DNA of 64,000 nucleotides from Methylobacterium sp. BTF04 (GTDB lineage: Bacteria > Pseudomonadota > Alphaproteobacteria > Rhizobiales > Beijerinckiaceae), in contig NZ_JAAHTB010000014.1 in assembly GCF_010692745.1 (NCBI RefSeq), positions 42,642 to 106,641 of the forward strand, written 5' to 3'. A model generated the notes under the pieces. The model did no database searches, was not told the origin of the DNA, and saw only the letters and a list, made by a program, of their open reading frames with translations. Below are positions 28,849 to 38,150 of this stretch, in pieces. The position numbers were made by a program, and so were the translations under genes. Numbering within the stretch: the stretch's first letter is position 1; each line of letters opens with the position of its first letter.

Positions 28849-29130
28849 ATGCGCCATCTCGCAATTCTTGAATGCCCGGTGATTTTCAGCGGCGAAAACA
28901 CCTATTCGATGACCAGCATCGACATGTGTCCGTCCGTCGGCATCGCACGCGGGCTCGTCAGCCGACACGTCAAGGTCGTCGACGCCCGCATCATCGTGGT
29001 GTGCATCTGGGAAGATCAGGTCAGCAGCCTGCTGTTCTTCAACGCCGATTGGTATGAGAAGGCCGGCGTTCTCTGGGGCGACCGTTACCAGCTTCGGCTC
29101 GATGCCATCGACGAATCCGTCGGGGCATAA
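28849..29130 (+). CDS. 93-residue unknown protein of the oxalate island
   Basis: A small protein starting MRHLAILECPVIFSGENTY, with three Cys and several hydrophobic strands (VVDARIIVVCIWED, SSLLFFNADWY). No signal peptide or known domain. AAGAGGGA lies ten bases before ATG 28849. It is 53 bp upstream of the P-loop protein on the same strand, which suggests an operon. Function unknown. Confidence 0.6.
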   Translation: MRHLAILECPVIFSGENTYSMTSIDMCPSVGIARGLVSRHVKVVDARIIVVCIWEDQVSSLLFFNADWYEKAGVLWGDRYQLRLDAIDESVGA

Positions 29131-29183
29131 CGCGGGCGGCAACGACAACGTCAACTTCAGAACAGGCGCCGGGCCAGTCTCCC

Positions 29184-31010
29184 ATGAGTGCCCTGGTCTC
29201 CCCGCAAGCGGTGGTGGTCGCACCCGACATCTCGTCCGCCGCAGGACTCGGCCCCTGGAACCCCGGGATCGAATCGAACCTTCCGCGGGCCTTCCTACCC
29301 CTGGCGACTGTGTTTCGAGACGAGAACGTGGAGACGCGCATCGCCGATGCGCGCGAAATGAGCGATGTCTGCGGCCTGCCGCTGACCCAACTCGTGCGGT
29401 TCCGCCCCGAGCGTCTCGTCATCCACGAGGTCCTGATCCGCGTGATGGCGGACCTGTCGGTTCCTGTCGGGCAGACTTACGGTGATCTCGGGGTCAACTT
29501 TCGCGCCATCGTCGCGACCATCCTGCGGGATGGCATTGCGGCGCACCAGGATGAGATCGCGGCGTTACTCGACCGGACGCGCAACGAGGCCGCCGCGCTC
29601 CTTGCGCGCGCGATAGCGGAGATGCTGAGCGGGCCTTTACCCGCGATGCCCGACCGGCCCTGGACCTGGCGGTCACTGTTGGGCGCATCGGCACCGGCCG
29701 TACGGTCGACGGCGTGCGCCGAGCCCGAGGCACACGCGCTGCACCATCTCGAAGCGTGGCAGCACAGTGCGACGGAATCCGGCGACGCCTTGGCGATGGC
29801 ATGCTGCGCGGCGCTGACGTCCGTCGTCTCGGCGATGCTCGGTCGCAGGGGATTTTTGATCCGGGACGAGGCTCTGCTCGCCTCGCTGGCTGGCACCCTG
29901 GTCTCGAACCAGTATGGCAGCAGCCGCATCGGCGCTTTGATCGAACCGTGGTTCCGGGAGGTCGTCGCGCGCGAGGGCTTTCGCAGTCTCCCGGGCCAGA
30001 CCCATCCCGTGGTGATGAACGTCAAGGGGTCCTCGGCCTCGGGCAAGAGTACGATCCGGCCGTATCAACGTGATCTCGTCGGCGAGATCGGGCTGGACTG
30101 GTCGGATTTCGCGCTGATCACCCCGGACGTCTGGCGCAAGTTCCTGCTCGATTACGACAGCCTCGGGCCGGCGCGCCGCTATGCCGGCACGCTCACCGGC
30201 CACGAGATCGAGATCGTCGACCGGAAGCTCGATCGGCACATGGCGCAGAAGGCCAGCGAGGGCCGCATCTCGCACCTCCTCATCGATCGGTTTCGATTCG
30301 ACAGCTTCGCCGTCGATCCCGGTGCGGCGACCGGAAGCCATTTGCTGACCCGGTTCGGCCACCGGGTCTACATGCAGTTCATGATCACGCCGCCGGATGC
30401 CACGGTGGAGCGCGCGTGGAAACGCGGCGAACAGTTCGGCCGCTACAAGGCGGTGGAGGACCTGCTCGCGCACAATGTCGAAGCTTATACCGGCATGCCG
30501 CGGCTGTTCTTCACCTGGGTCCTGCGCACCGACAAGGATGTCCATTTCGAGTTTCTGGACAACAGCGTGCCGGAAGGCCAACGGCCGCGAACGATCGCCT
30601 TCGGCATCAACGGCGTGATGAATATCCTCGATCTGAAGTTCGTGTTCGATATCGATCGCTACCGCAAGATCGACATCAACGCCCACACGCCCGAGCAGGT
30701 CTACGCCGATACCGCGTCGACGCTCCCGGAGGCCAACATGGATTTCCTGCGGGCCTGCCTGCGTCGCATGACGACGGTTCGGTTTGCCGACCATGCCACC
30801 GGACGCGTCTATGCCCGGTTCGATCGGGGGCACCTGACCAGTCTCGACCCTGCAACGCTTGGGCTCGCACAGGTGGAGCCGGATATCGGCGCCGCGCTGA
30901 TCGCGATGGGCATCCGTGGGACCACACCGACCGTTCCGGATTCGAACGAGAGTCTCCGCCCTGCCGAGGCACAGACCCTGGGATCCTGGGGAGAGGGTGC
31001 GCCCGCCTAA
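29184..31010 (+). CDS. large P-loop kinase-like protein, unknown role
   Basis: A 608-residue protein. The first 270 residues are largely helical without known motifs. A Walker A loop GSSASGKST lies at about 282-290. It is followed by a zeta-toxin/kinase-like pattern: LITPDVWRKFLLDYDSLG, a conserved-looking DRKLDRHM helix, and HLLIDRFRFDSF as the Walker B-like strand. The rest (to 608) is unassigned and includes FFTWVLRTDKDVHFEFLDNS. By analogy it may phosphorylate a small molecule or an unfolded-protein partner, but no family is certain. It lies in the oxalate island between the 93-residue unknown and frc. Confidence 0.7.
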   Translation: MSALVSPQAVVVAPDISSAAGLGPWNPGIESNLPRAFLPLATVFRDENVETRIADAREMSDVCGLPLTQLVRFRPERLVIHEVLIRVMADLSVPVGQTYGDLGVNFRAIVATILRDGIAAHQDEIAALLDRTRNEAAALLARAIAEMLSGPLPAMPDRPWTWRSLLGASAPAVRSTACAEPEAHALHHLEAWQHSATESGDALAMACCAALTSVVSAMLGRRGFLIRDEALLASLAGTLVSNQYGSSRIGALIEPWFREVVAREGFRSLPGQTHPVVMNVKGSSASGKSTIRPYQRDLVGEIGLDWSDFALITPDVWRKFLLDYDSLGPARRYAGTLTGHEIEIVDRKLDRHMAQKASEGRISHLLIDRFRFDSFAVDPGAATGSHLLTRFGHRVYMQFMITPPDATVERAWKRGEQFGRYKAVEDLLAHNVEAYTGMPRLFFTWVLRTDKDVHFEFLDNSVPEGQRPRTIAFGINGVMNILDLKFVFDIDRYRKIDINAHTPEQVYADTASTLPEANMDFLRACLRRMTTVRFADHATGRVYARFDRGHLTSLDPATLGLAQVEPDIGAALIAMGIRGTTPTVPDSNESLRPAEAQTLGSWGEGAPA

Positions 31011-31085
31011 TCCTTGGCGATGCGTGCAGCGCCGCCTGAGTCCCGATCCTCCGCGAGATATGCATTGGTGGCATACCAGGGCAAT

Positions 31086-31100
31086 GGGATGTGATATACC
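31086..31100. promoter_or_regulatory. palindromic site 3
   Basis: GGGATGTGATATACC matches GGTAT-N5-ATACC with one mismatch in the left arm. It lies 56 bp before the start of the small membrane peptide gene and is flanked by ATACCAA like the other sites. Confidence 0.35.
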
Positions 31101-31156
31101 AAGGTGCAGTGCAGCATGGCATAGAGACGATGCAACACGCCATGAGGGGCCACACC

Positions 31157-31318
31157 ATGTTCGCATCCATCTTCGTTTCGGTCGCCAGCTTGATCGTCCT
31201 CCAGGTTCTCCTGGTGGTCCGCGTCGCTGATTGGCTCTCCACCAGCACCGATCGTCCGGCTACCGAGAGCCTGGATTTCGTCGATCGCTCGGCCGGCCGC
31301 TTCACCGGCATCGCCTAA
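31157..31318 (+). CDS. 53-residue single-pass membrane peptide
   Basis: MFASIFVSVASLIVLQVLLVV is a clear membrane helix, followed by a short polar tail ending FTGIA. ATG 31157 is chosen because GAGGGG lies seven bases before it; the frame is open from 31091. It sits alone between the P-loop gene and the convergent frc, 56 bp after a GGTAT-N5-ATACC-like site. Function unknown. Confidence 0.5.
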   Translation: MFASIFVSVASLIVLQVLLVVRVADWLSTSTDRPATESLDFVDRSAGRFTGIA

Positions 31319-31402
31319 GCTCCGGCCCTGATCGCGTCTCTCCTGACACAAAAGTGCGCGGCATCGACGGGGAGTCGACACCGCGCAAGGTGGGAGGAGA
31401 GA

Positions 31403-31436
31403 AAAAAGATCGAGCTTGCAGGACCGGACCCGGTCC
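31403..31436 (-). terminator. possible terminator downstream of frc
   Basis: GGACCG-GACC-CGGTCC hairpin at 31421-31436, ten bases past the frc stop on the minus strand. A run of six T follows at 31408-31403 in the transcript direction, separated from the stem by about 12 bases, so efficiency is uncertain. Confidence 0.4.
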
Positions 31437-31445
31437 GCGGGATCG

Positions 31446-32720
31446 CTACGCGGCGGCTATCTTCCGGATCGCGCCGATGGCACCCGATTCGGAAATGTTC
31501 AGACGCTCGGTCTCGGAATAGCCGAGGACGTCGCGCAGGATTTCGTCCGTATGCTCCCCGAGCAGCGGAGAGCGGGTCACGTCGGTGGCACTCGCCGAGA
31601 GCTTGATGGGATTGCCGACGGTGAGGTACTTGCCCCGCGTCGGATGATCGACCTCGACCACTGTCCCGGCCTTGCGCAGGGCTTGATCCTCGGCGATCTC
31701 CTTCATGGAGAGGATCGGGCCGCACGGGATGTGGAGCCCGTTGAGGATGTCCATGGCCTCGAACTTGGTCTTCGACATCGTCCAGGCTTCGATGCGGGTG
31801 AAGATCTCGTTGAGGTGCGGCAGCCGGGCCTTCGCCGTGGCGTAGTCCGGATGCGTCTTCCAAGTCGGCTCGCCGATGACGTCGCAGATCTTCTCCCAGA
31901 CCGGCCCTTGGGTGATGAAGTAGATGTACGCGTTCGGGTCAGTCTCCCAGCCCTTGCACTTGAGAATCCGGCCTGGCTGGCCGCCGCCGGAATCGTTGCC
32001 CGCGCGCGGAACCGCGTCGCCGAACGCAATCCCCTCGCCGAACTGGCTGTATTCCTGGAGCGGCCCGCGCTCGAGCCGTTGCTGATCGCGCAGCTTCACC
32101 CGGCAGAGATTGAGCACGCTGTCCTGCATGGCGCAGTCCACCCGCTGTCCCAGGCCCGAATGGGTCCGCTGATAGAGGGCGGTGACGATCCCCAATGCCA
32201 GGTGAAGGCCCGTGCCGGAATCGCCGATCTGGGCGCCGGTCACCATGGGCGTGCCGGTGCGAAACCCGGTGGTCGAGGCCGCGCCGCCGACGCATTGGGC
32301 GACGTTCTCGTAGACCTTGCAATCCGCATAGGCGCCGGGGCCGAAGCCCTTGACCGAGGCCAGGATCATCCGTGGATTGGCCGCGTGGATCGCCTCCCAG
32401 GTCAATCCCATCCGAGTGAGCGCGCCGGGGGCGAAATTCTCGACGAGGACGTCGCATTCGGCCACCAGTCGCCAGAGCACCTCGATGCCCTTCGGGTTCT
32501 TGGTGTCGAGGGTGATCGAGCGCTTGTTGTGGTTCAGCATCGTGAAATAGAGGCTGTCGACGTCAGGGATATCCTGAAGCTGCTCGCGCGTCGCATCGCC
32601 GGCGCCGGGGCGCTCGACCTTGATCACATCCGCTCCGAACCAGGCCAGCAACTGCGTGCAGGTCGGACCGGACTGGACATGGGTGAAGTCGAGGATCTTG
32701 ACGCCTTCGAGGGCTTTCAT
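31446..32720 (-). CDS. frc: formyl-CoA:oxalate CoA-transferase
   Basis: A 424-residue class III CoA-transferase that moves CoA from formyl-CoA to oxalate, giving oxalyl-CoA for Oxc. [19 protein letters not shown] and [17 protein letters not shown] are the family start. The catalytic Asp lies in [10 protein letters not shown] near residue 169, and [17 protein letters not shown] follows. Length and context fit Frc closely. It lies 125 bp downstream of oxc on the same strand, separated by a 16-bp hairpin. Confidence 0.95.
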   Translation of the reverse strand: MKALEGVKILDFTHVQSGPTCTQLLAWFGADVIKVERPGAGDATREQLQDIPDVDSLYFTMLNHNKRSITLDTKNPKGIEVLWRLVAECDVLVENFAPGALTRMGLTWEAIHAANPRMILASVKGFGPGAYADCKVYENVAQCVGGAASTTGFRTGTPMVTGAQIGDSGTGLHLALGIVTALYQRTHSGLGQRVDCAMQDSVLNLCRVKLRDQQRLERGPLQEYSQFGEGIAFGDAVPRAGNDSGGGQPGRILKCKGWETDPNAYIYFITQGPVWEKICDVIGEPTWKTHPDYATAKARLPHLNEIFTRIEAWTMSKTKFEAMDILNGLHIPCGPILSMKEIAEDQALRKAGTVVEVDHPTRGKYLTVGNPIKLSASATDVTRSPLLGEHTDEILRDVLGYSETERLNISESGAIGAIRKIAAA

Positions 32721-32795
32721 GGGCTCACCCGTTCATTGGGGAGGAAGAGGCAAAGCGGTGCCGTCGAACCCTCCACCGATCGCCTGCGAGAGAAG

Positions 32796-32833
32796 GACAC
32801 CTCCCCTCTCCATAAAGGGAGAGGGGAGGTGTC
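32796..32833. repeat. perfect 16-bp hairpin between oxc and frc
   Basis: GACACCTCCCCTCTCC, loop ATAAAG, then the exact complement. It begins 12 bp past the oxc stop and ends 75 bp before frc. There is no T-run, so it may be an mRNA-stabilising or attenuating element, or a dispersed intergenic repeat. Confidence 0.7.
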
Positions 32834-32845
32834 AGGGACGCGGCG

Positions 32846-34591
32846 TTACTTCTTGCGGACGATGCTCTGCGGATTGAGGCTGCCGATATTGCCGCTCTCG
32901 GTGCCGGCCTTCGGATCGATGACCGCGTTAATCAGCGTCGGACGGCCGGAATCCATGGCGGCGTTCACGGCCTGGGAGAGTTCGTCCGGCGTCGTCACGT
33001 TGACGCCGACGCCACCGAAGGCCTCCATCATCTTGTCGTAACGCGAATCCTGGACGAACACGGTGGTGGCGGGATCGCGCCCGGTGGGATCGATGTCGGT
33101 GCCGCGGTAGATGCCGTTGTTGTTGAAGACCACGATGCAGACCGGCAGGTTGTACCGGCAGATCGTCTCGACCTCCATTCCGGAGAAGCCGAAGGCGCTG
33201 TCGCCTTCCACCGCCAGCACCGGCTTGCCGGTCTCGACGGCGGCGGCGACGGCAAAGCCCATGCCGATGCCCATGATGCCCCAGGTGCCGACATCCAGGC
33301 GCTTGCGCGGCTGATACATGTCGATGATGCCGCGGGCGAGATCGAGGGTGTTGGCGCCCTCGTTCACCAGGATCGCGTCGGGGCGCTCCTTGATGATGGT
33401 CTTGAGCGCGCCGAGGGCCCCGTGGAAGTCCATCGGCGCGGAATTCTTGCGCAGCTTCGACGCCATCTTGGAGAGGTTCTCCTCCCGCTTGGCACTGATC
33501 GCATCGGTCCAGGCAGTCGGAGGAACCGCCCAGCCTTCGCCCATGCCGGCCAGCAGAGCATCGACGCAGGAGCCGATATCGCCGACGACGGGGGCGACGA
33601 TCTCGACGTTCGAGTCCATCTCCTTCGGCTCGATGTCGATCTGGATGAACTTCTTCGAGCCGGGGGCACCCCAGGTCTTGCCCTTGCCGTGCGACAGGAG
33701 CCAGTTGAGGCGGGCGCCGATCAGCAGGACGACGTCGGCATCCTTCAGCGCCAGCGAGCGCGCGGCGCCGGCCGATTGGGGATGCGTATCGGGAAGCAGG
33801 CCCTTGGCCATGCTCATCGGCACGTAGGGAATCCCGCTGGTCTCGACCAGTTCACGGATGGCGTCGTCGGCCTGCGCGTAGGCCGCGCCCTTGCCGAGCA
33901 CGATCAGGGGACGCTTGGCGCTCTTCAGCACATCGAGCGCGCGGGTGATGGCCGAGGGGGCGGGCAACTGCGCCGGAGCGGCGTCGATGACCTTGACCAG
34001 CGACGCGGTGCCGGCCTGCGCATCCATCACCTGCGAGAACAGCTTGGCGGGGAGATCGAGATAGACGCCGCCCGGGCGGCCCGACACGGCGGCGCGAATC
34101 GCCCGCGCCACGGCGATGCCGATATCGGCGGCGTGCAGCACGCGGAAAGCCGCCTTGCACAGGGGCTTGGCAATGGCGAGCTGATCCATCTCCTCGTAGT
34201 CGCCCTGCTGCAGATCGACGATCTCGCGCTCGGACGAGCCCGAGATCAGGATCATCGGGAAGCAGTTGGTGGTGGCGTTGGCGAGGGAGGTGAGGCCGTT
34301 GAGGAAGCCGGGCGCCGAGACGGTAAGGCAGATGCCGGGCTTCTTCGTGAGGTAGCCGGCGATGGCGGCGGCGTTGCCCGCATGCTGCTCGTGACGGAAC
34401 GAGATGACGCGCATGCCCTCGGCCTGCGCGATCCGGCCGAGATCGGTGATCGGAATGCCGGGTACGCCGTAGATCGTGTGGATGTCGTTGAGCTTGAGCG
34501 CCTCGATGACGAGATGGAAGCCATCGGTCAGTTCGGGCTCGTTACCGATCTCGGCGGACTCGTCGACGATACGCTGTGCCGATGCGGACAT
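32846..34591 (-). CDS. oxc: oxalyl-CoA decarboxylase
   Basis: A 581-residue thiamine-diphosphate enzyme that turns oxalyl-CoA into formyl-CoA and CO2. The N-terminal half has [13 protein letters not shown] and [18 protein letters not shown] with the catalytic Glu. The C-terminal TPP/Mg motif is [29 protein letters not shown] (GD...NN). Full-length for the family. frc lies downstream. Upstream is a 680-bp space with a GGTAT-N5-ATACC-like site 394 bp from the start, shared with the divergent GntR gene. Confidence 0.95.
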   Translation of the reverse strand: MSASAQRIVDESAEIGNEPELTDGFHLVIEALKLNDIHTIYGVPGIPITDLGRIAQAEGMRVISFRHEQHAGNAAAIAGYLTKKPGICLTVSAPGFLNGLTSLANATTNCFPMILISGSSEREIVDLQQGDYEEMDQLAIAKPLCKAAFRVLHAADIGIAVARAIRAAVSGRPGGVYLDLPAKLFSQVMDAQAGTASLVKVIDAAPAQLPAPSAITRALDVLKSAKRPLIVLGKGAAYAQADDAIRELVETSGIPYVPMSMAKGLLPDTHPQSAGAARSLALKDADVVLLIGARLNWLLSHGKGKTWGAPGSKKFIQIDIEPKEMDSNVEIVAPVVGDIGSCVDALLAGMGEGWAVPPTAWTDAISAKREENLSKMASKLRKNSAPMDFHGALGALKTIIKERPDAILVNEGANTLDLARGIIDMYQPRKRLDVGTWGIMGIGMGFAVAAAVETGKPVLAVEGDSAFGFSGMEVETICRYNLPVCIVVFNNNGIYRGTDIDPTGRDPATTVFVQDSRYDKMMEAFGGVGVNVTTPDELSQAVNAAMDSGRPTLINAVIDPKAGTESGNIGSLNPQSIVRKK

Positions 34592-35271
34592 GTCATTTCC
34601 TCCTGTGATAGTCTTGTTTTATTGTTGTGGCGTTGGCGGACCTGAGTGGGCGGCTCTGGGCTGCCCAAGTCATTCGCGATCTTCCGGAGGGCGGAGGCTT
34701 TTGCCTTCAATGCCGTCGCGGACGGGGTAGTTTTACGCAATTACGGCCCGATGCGGCCGCAGACCTACGTCGCGACGACGGGCGACTTGGGCCGAACTAA
34801 TGCGGAATCTACGGTTCGATCCATAGAACGTCTCCCAAGTCTCGGCGCAGCTGGCTCGTCTGCGCCGTCATCATCGAAACGACTTGCGCTCGATGCTTCA
34901 AAATCTTTAAGAGAAGGCCGCATTGCGTGTCGAACATTGCATGGCGGCAATGCGCGTGCGGTCTCTTCTCTGTTCAAGAATGTTGGCATACCAAATACCA
35001 GGTGTCAAACATCCAGGGCGTCCGTGGATCCGCGCGTCCGACGCCTTCGACCGGGACACCGGCAATCGGACCGGGCATCTGTGGTTCGGGATCGGCAGGA
35101 TCGGGCGACGGATCATCGATCAGCGGATCTGCCGGATTGCTGTGGACAGCGACACAGAGACTTAACGTGATCTTGATCTACGCAATTCCTTGTATCTCAA
35201 TGTCAAATTTGGCATGGTCCAGAATATGCGTACTCGGCGTCGGGTACCCTCTTTAAATTTGTCCAGGTGCG
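34592..35271. other. divergent intergenic region oxc / gntR
   Basis: About 680 bp without a supported gene. It should contain the oxc promoter and the regulator's own promoter, together with palindrome site 4. The stretch from 35160 to 35270 is A/T-rich. Confidence 0.45.
34985..34999. promoter_or_regulatory. palindromic site 4 (oxc / gntR region)
   Basis: GGCATACCAAATACC matches GGTAT-N5-ATACC with one mismatch and is followed by AGG. It lies between the divergent oxc and gntR genes. Confidence 0.4.
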
Positions 35272-35967
35272 ATGATGGTCAAGTCTGATACATTTCAAGT
35301 AAAGCCTATTGCCGCGACTTCGAGCTTGCGGGCGCTTGCCTATGATGCGCTCAAAGAAGCAATTACCAATATGAATATCTACAGCCAGCGCGAGGAAGTC
35401 CGTCTCGACGAAAGAAAATTATCCTTGAATCTCGGCGTCAGCCGCACGCCGGTGCGCGAGGCACTCACGGTGCTGGAGCAGGAAGGGTTCGTCCGCTTCG
35501 AGGCGCGCCGCGGAGTCTTCGTCATCAAGAAGACGAAGCAGGAGATCGTCAGCATGATCCAGGCCTGGTCGGCACTGGAAAGCATGGCCGCCCGCCTCGC
35601 CTGCGAGCGCGCCACCGACGAGCAACTCCACTGCCTGCGCGAGCATTTTCCCGAATTCTACGAGGGCCGTCCATCCGATCACCTCGACGAGTATTCCGAG
35701 GCGAATATCCGCTTCCACCAGAAGATCATTTCGCTCGGTCAGTGCGACGTGATCAAGGACATCACCAGCAACCTGCTGATGCATGTCAGGGGTATCCGGA
35801 ACACCGCGCTCCGGCAGGGTGATCGCGCCGCGAACTCGATCAAGGAGCACGTGCAGATCATCAAGGCCCTCGAGGCGCGGGACGCACTCCTCGCCGAGCG
35901 CCTGGTGCGCGACCACGGCCTCGGTCTCGCGAGCCACGTGGAGAAATACGGCGACTACCTCGACTGA
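35272..35967 (+). CDS. GntR-family regulator, FCD (FadR-like) subfamily
   Basis: A 231-residue regulator. The N-terminal winged helix has RLDERKLSLNLGVSRTPVREALTVLEQEGFVRFEARRGVFVI, the GntR signature. The C-terminal FCD domain starts near residue 100 and carries the metal/ligand Asp and His pattern (EANIRFHQKII, SIKEHVQIIKALEARDA). It is divergent from oxc and is the best candidate controller of the oxalate genes; its effector could be oxalate, oxalyl-CoA or formate, by inference. Confidence 0.88.
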   Translation: MMVKSDTFQVKPIAATSSLRALAYDALKEAITNMNIYSQREEVRLDERKLSLNLGVSRTPVREALTVLEQEGFVRFEARRGVFVIKKTKQEIVSMIQAWSALESMAARLACERATDEQLHCLREHFPEFYEGRPSDHLDEYSEANIRFHQKIISLGQCDVIKDITSNLLMHVRGIRNTALRQGDRAANSIKEHVQIIKALEARDALLAERLVRDHGLGLASHVEKYGDYLD

Positions 35968-35984
35968 CGGTCGGACACCGTCGA

Positions 35985-36872
35985 TCAGGGAGCGTCGGAC
36001 GGACGGCCGAGCCGACCGGCGAGCCCATCGAATACCGCGCGCACGAGGCGCGACAGAATAGCGGGACGATAGCCGGCATCGCGCCAGTACAGGGCGATCT
36101 GGACCGGAAGATACACGGCTTGGCGCAGCTTCCAGCGCAGCGGGATATGCCCGAGGCGCCAGCCATAGACCGAGTTGCGCAAGTAGGTCGCCATCCGGAA
36201 CAGCGGTTGACGCGGCATCGCGATGCCGAGGCGCGGAGCCCGGATGATTCCGGCCCCGACCCGGTGCCCGATGGTGACGTCCTGCGTCATCCAGCAGCCA
36301 TAGCCGGCGGCCCAGGCCCGGAAGCACCATTCGAGCTCGACGGCGTCGATGAAGTAATCGACCCGGAACGGGCCGATCTGCTGGAACGCGGCCAAGTCGA
36401 TCAGCGAACCGGATGTGGCCAGGAAATCCACCGGAACGAGGTCGCCGACGGCTTGGATGGCGGCCCGGCGGGAGTAGCGCGGCGCCTTGGCGTCCGGCTC
36501 GATCTGGCTCGGCCGTGGGCCGACGACGGCCATGGGTGGTGTTTGATCGCGCAGCCGTATGGCGGCGGCCTCGAGATCGCGGATCATCGACACGCCAGCC
36601 TGCGCATCCTGATCCAGCAGCAGCAGGGCGGTGGCACCGCGCGTGATCGCGGCCTCGGCCAGGGCGTTGAGGGCGGCGGCGATGCCGAGATTGCCTGCGG
36701 CGGACAACACCGCGACGCCGTTCCGCGTCAAGTCCGCGATGGCGTCTGGCGGGACCCCGCCGTTGTCGAACGCGATCACCGGATAGTCTGACGCGGCAGA
36801 GAGCGCGACGATCCGGGTGATCTGCTCGGGCGTCGAACGGAACAGGGTGAGACCGACACAGATCATCGTCAC
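35985..36872 (-). CDS. glycosyltransferase family 2, rhamnosyltransferase-like
   Basis: A 295-residue GT2-type enzyme. It begins ICVGLTLFRSTPEQI, with VIAFDNGG in the first Rossmann strand region, LLLLDQDAQ as the DxD-like metal site, and FFIDAVE-like YFIDAVELEWCFRAWAAG, typical of rhamnosyltransferases acting on O-antigen-like chains. GTG start at 36872, with an ATG two codons further in. It stands alone, convergent with gntR. Confidence 0.78.
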   Translation of the reverse strand: MTMICVGLTLFRSTPEQITRIVALSAASDYPVIAFDNGGVPPDAIADLTRNGVAVLSAAGNLGIAAALNALAEAAITRGATALLLLDQDAQAGVSMIRDLEAAAIRLRDQTPPMAVVGPRPSQIEPDAKAPRYSRRAAIQAVGDLVPVDFLATSGSLIDLAAFQQIGPFRVDYFIDAVELEWCFRAWAAGYGCWMTQDVTIGHRVGAGIIRAPRLGIAMPRQPLFRMATYLRNSVYGWRLGHIPLRWKLRQAVYLPVQIALYWRDAGYRPAILSRLVRAVFDGLAGRLGRPSDAP

Positions 36873-37175
36873 CGCATCACCCTATCGGCACGTCAACGTG
36901 TGGTATCGGCGCGGAATGCCCGAAGCCCGGCGCCACGGCTATCATCCGGCGGGTGGTTTGGCGACGCGGTCCAACGGTTGAGCATGAAATGCTCGCCGCA
37001 TGACCGGATGGGAATGGTCGCCCCGGCGATAGTCCGGGCGCCGGGGCAAGCTCCCTCGGCCCAAGACGATGAAGCGCGATAAGCGTCGCCGCACGGGCCG
37101 GGGCCGTCTCCCGGCCAACCACTCGGTAACCATTGCGAGGCTAGGTCTGGACCGGCACGATCCTGGCAAACCGAG
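36873..37175. other. short intergenic region, nothing recognised
   Basis: About 300 bp between the divergent GT2 gene and the small gene at 37176. No motif seen. Confidence 0.4.
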
Positions 37176-37391
37176 ATGCTCCCGATGACACGAGACCAGC
37201 TTGCCGCCGAACTGATGCGCATCGCCAAGCTGCAGCTGAGCGACATCACCCGGGCCGTCAAGAATGGCGAGAAATCCATCGCCCTCAACGAGGTGCAGGA
37301 CCTCGCCCGGCGTCTGAACCTGTTGTCCGACGCGGTCGCGGGCAAGCCGGCACCGGTGATCGCGCCCGTCAGCGACCTCGCCCATCAGTGA
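37176..37391 (+). CDS. 71-residue helical protein, unknown
   Basis: A short, mostly helical protein (RDQLAAELMRIAKLQLSDITRAVKNGEK). No family recognised. A second ATG at 37185 is possible. Its stop overlaps the GTG of the HNH-like gene (GTGA), so they are translationally coupled. Confidence 0.6.
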   Translation: MLPMTRDQLAAELMRIAKLQLSDITRAVKNGEKSIALNEVQDLARRLNLLSDAVAGKPAPVIAPVSDLAHQ

Positions 37392-38122
37392 CCAGCGGAT
37401 CGGAATGGCGCGAGACGCGCAACGCCCGGTCGCGCGCCCGCCTGGAGCGCGCCCTGCCGGCGATCTTCCCGGGGCAGGTCCTGCATCACGCGCTCTCGCG
37501 TCCGCTGATCCCACCGACGCCGCGCCTCGCGGTCGAGAGCTATTGGCGCGCCCATATCCTGCGGGCGGATCGTCTGGCGCGGGCGCTTGCGGCCCGATCG
37601 GGCGAGCCGGAGGGATGGACCTGGCGGCTCGGCGCCGAGAAGGGCTCCGGGCTCGCCGCCACGTTCCGCATGCCGCCGTCCCCCTACCGGGAGCCGGCGC
37701 ATACCCGCGGCCGCGGCCATTGCTGCATCTGCGGCCAGCCGGTCTTCCGCTTCGGCTGGCACACGGACCTATGGGGCGCCGGCGTCCCGAACAAGAATGC
37801 CGCCTGGCATTCGGCCTGCGTCACCGCCTGGAAGTTCTGGGTGGCGCCGAGCGATCAGGTGAAGGTGCTCAAAGCCCATCAGCGCCATCGCTGCTCCGCC
37901 TCCGGCAAGCGCCTGTTCAAGACCGCCGAGGTGGATCACCGCGTGCCGCTCTACCGGGTCTGGCGCGAGCATCGCGGCGATCCGTGGCCGATGCTTCTCG
38001 GATTCTGGGGCGCGCCCAACCTTCAGGTCGTGAACCGCATCGTCCACGTGGAGAAGTGCGGTGAGGAAGCGGGGGAAAGGGCCCGCCTCCGACAGGGCCT
38101 GATCCCGGATGTCGAAGCCTGA
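37388..38122 (+). CDS. HNH-endonuclease-like protein with two Cys clusters
   Basis: A 244-residue protein. The centre has CCICGQPVF (CxxC) and WHSACVTAWKFW. An HNH-like block follows: HRCSASGKRLFKTAEVDHRVPLYRVW, then PNLQVVNRIVHVEKCGEE, with the EVDH, N and H..K positions expected of a metal-dependent HNH nuclease. It may be a house nuclease or a Zn-binding scaffold. It is coupled to the 71-residue gene upstream. No restriction-modification partner is visible. Confidence 0.7.
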   Translation: MTSGSEWRETRNARSRARLERALPAIFPGQVLHHALSRPLIPPTPRLAVESYWRAHILRADRLARALAARSGEPEGWTWRLGAEKGSGLAATFRMPPSPYREPAHTRGRGHCCICGQPVFRFGWHTDLWGAGVPNKNAAWHSACVTAWKFWVAPSDQVKVLKAHQRHRCSASGKRLFKTAEVDHRVPLYRVWREHRGDPWPMLLGFWGAPNLQVVNRIVHVEKCGEEAGERARLRQGLIPDVEA

Positions 38123-38150
38123 GCCCGGGGCGGGCTCGCAGCCCGCGCCT

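Noticed and set aside
35966..35982. GACGGT-CGGAC-ACCGTC hairpin at the gntR stop
   Set aside because: Only a 6-bp stem without a T-run; too weak to call a terminator.
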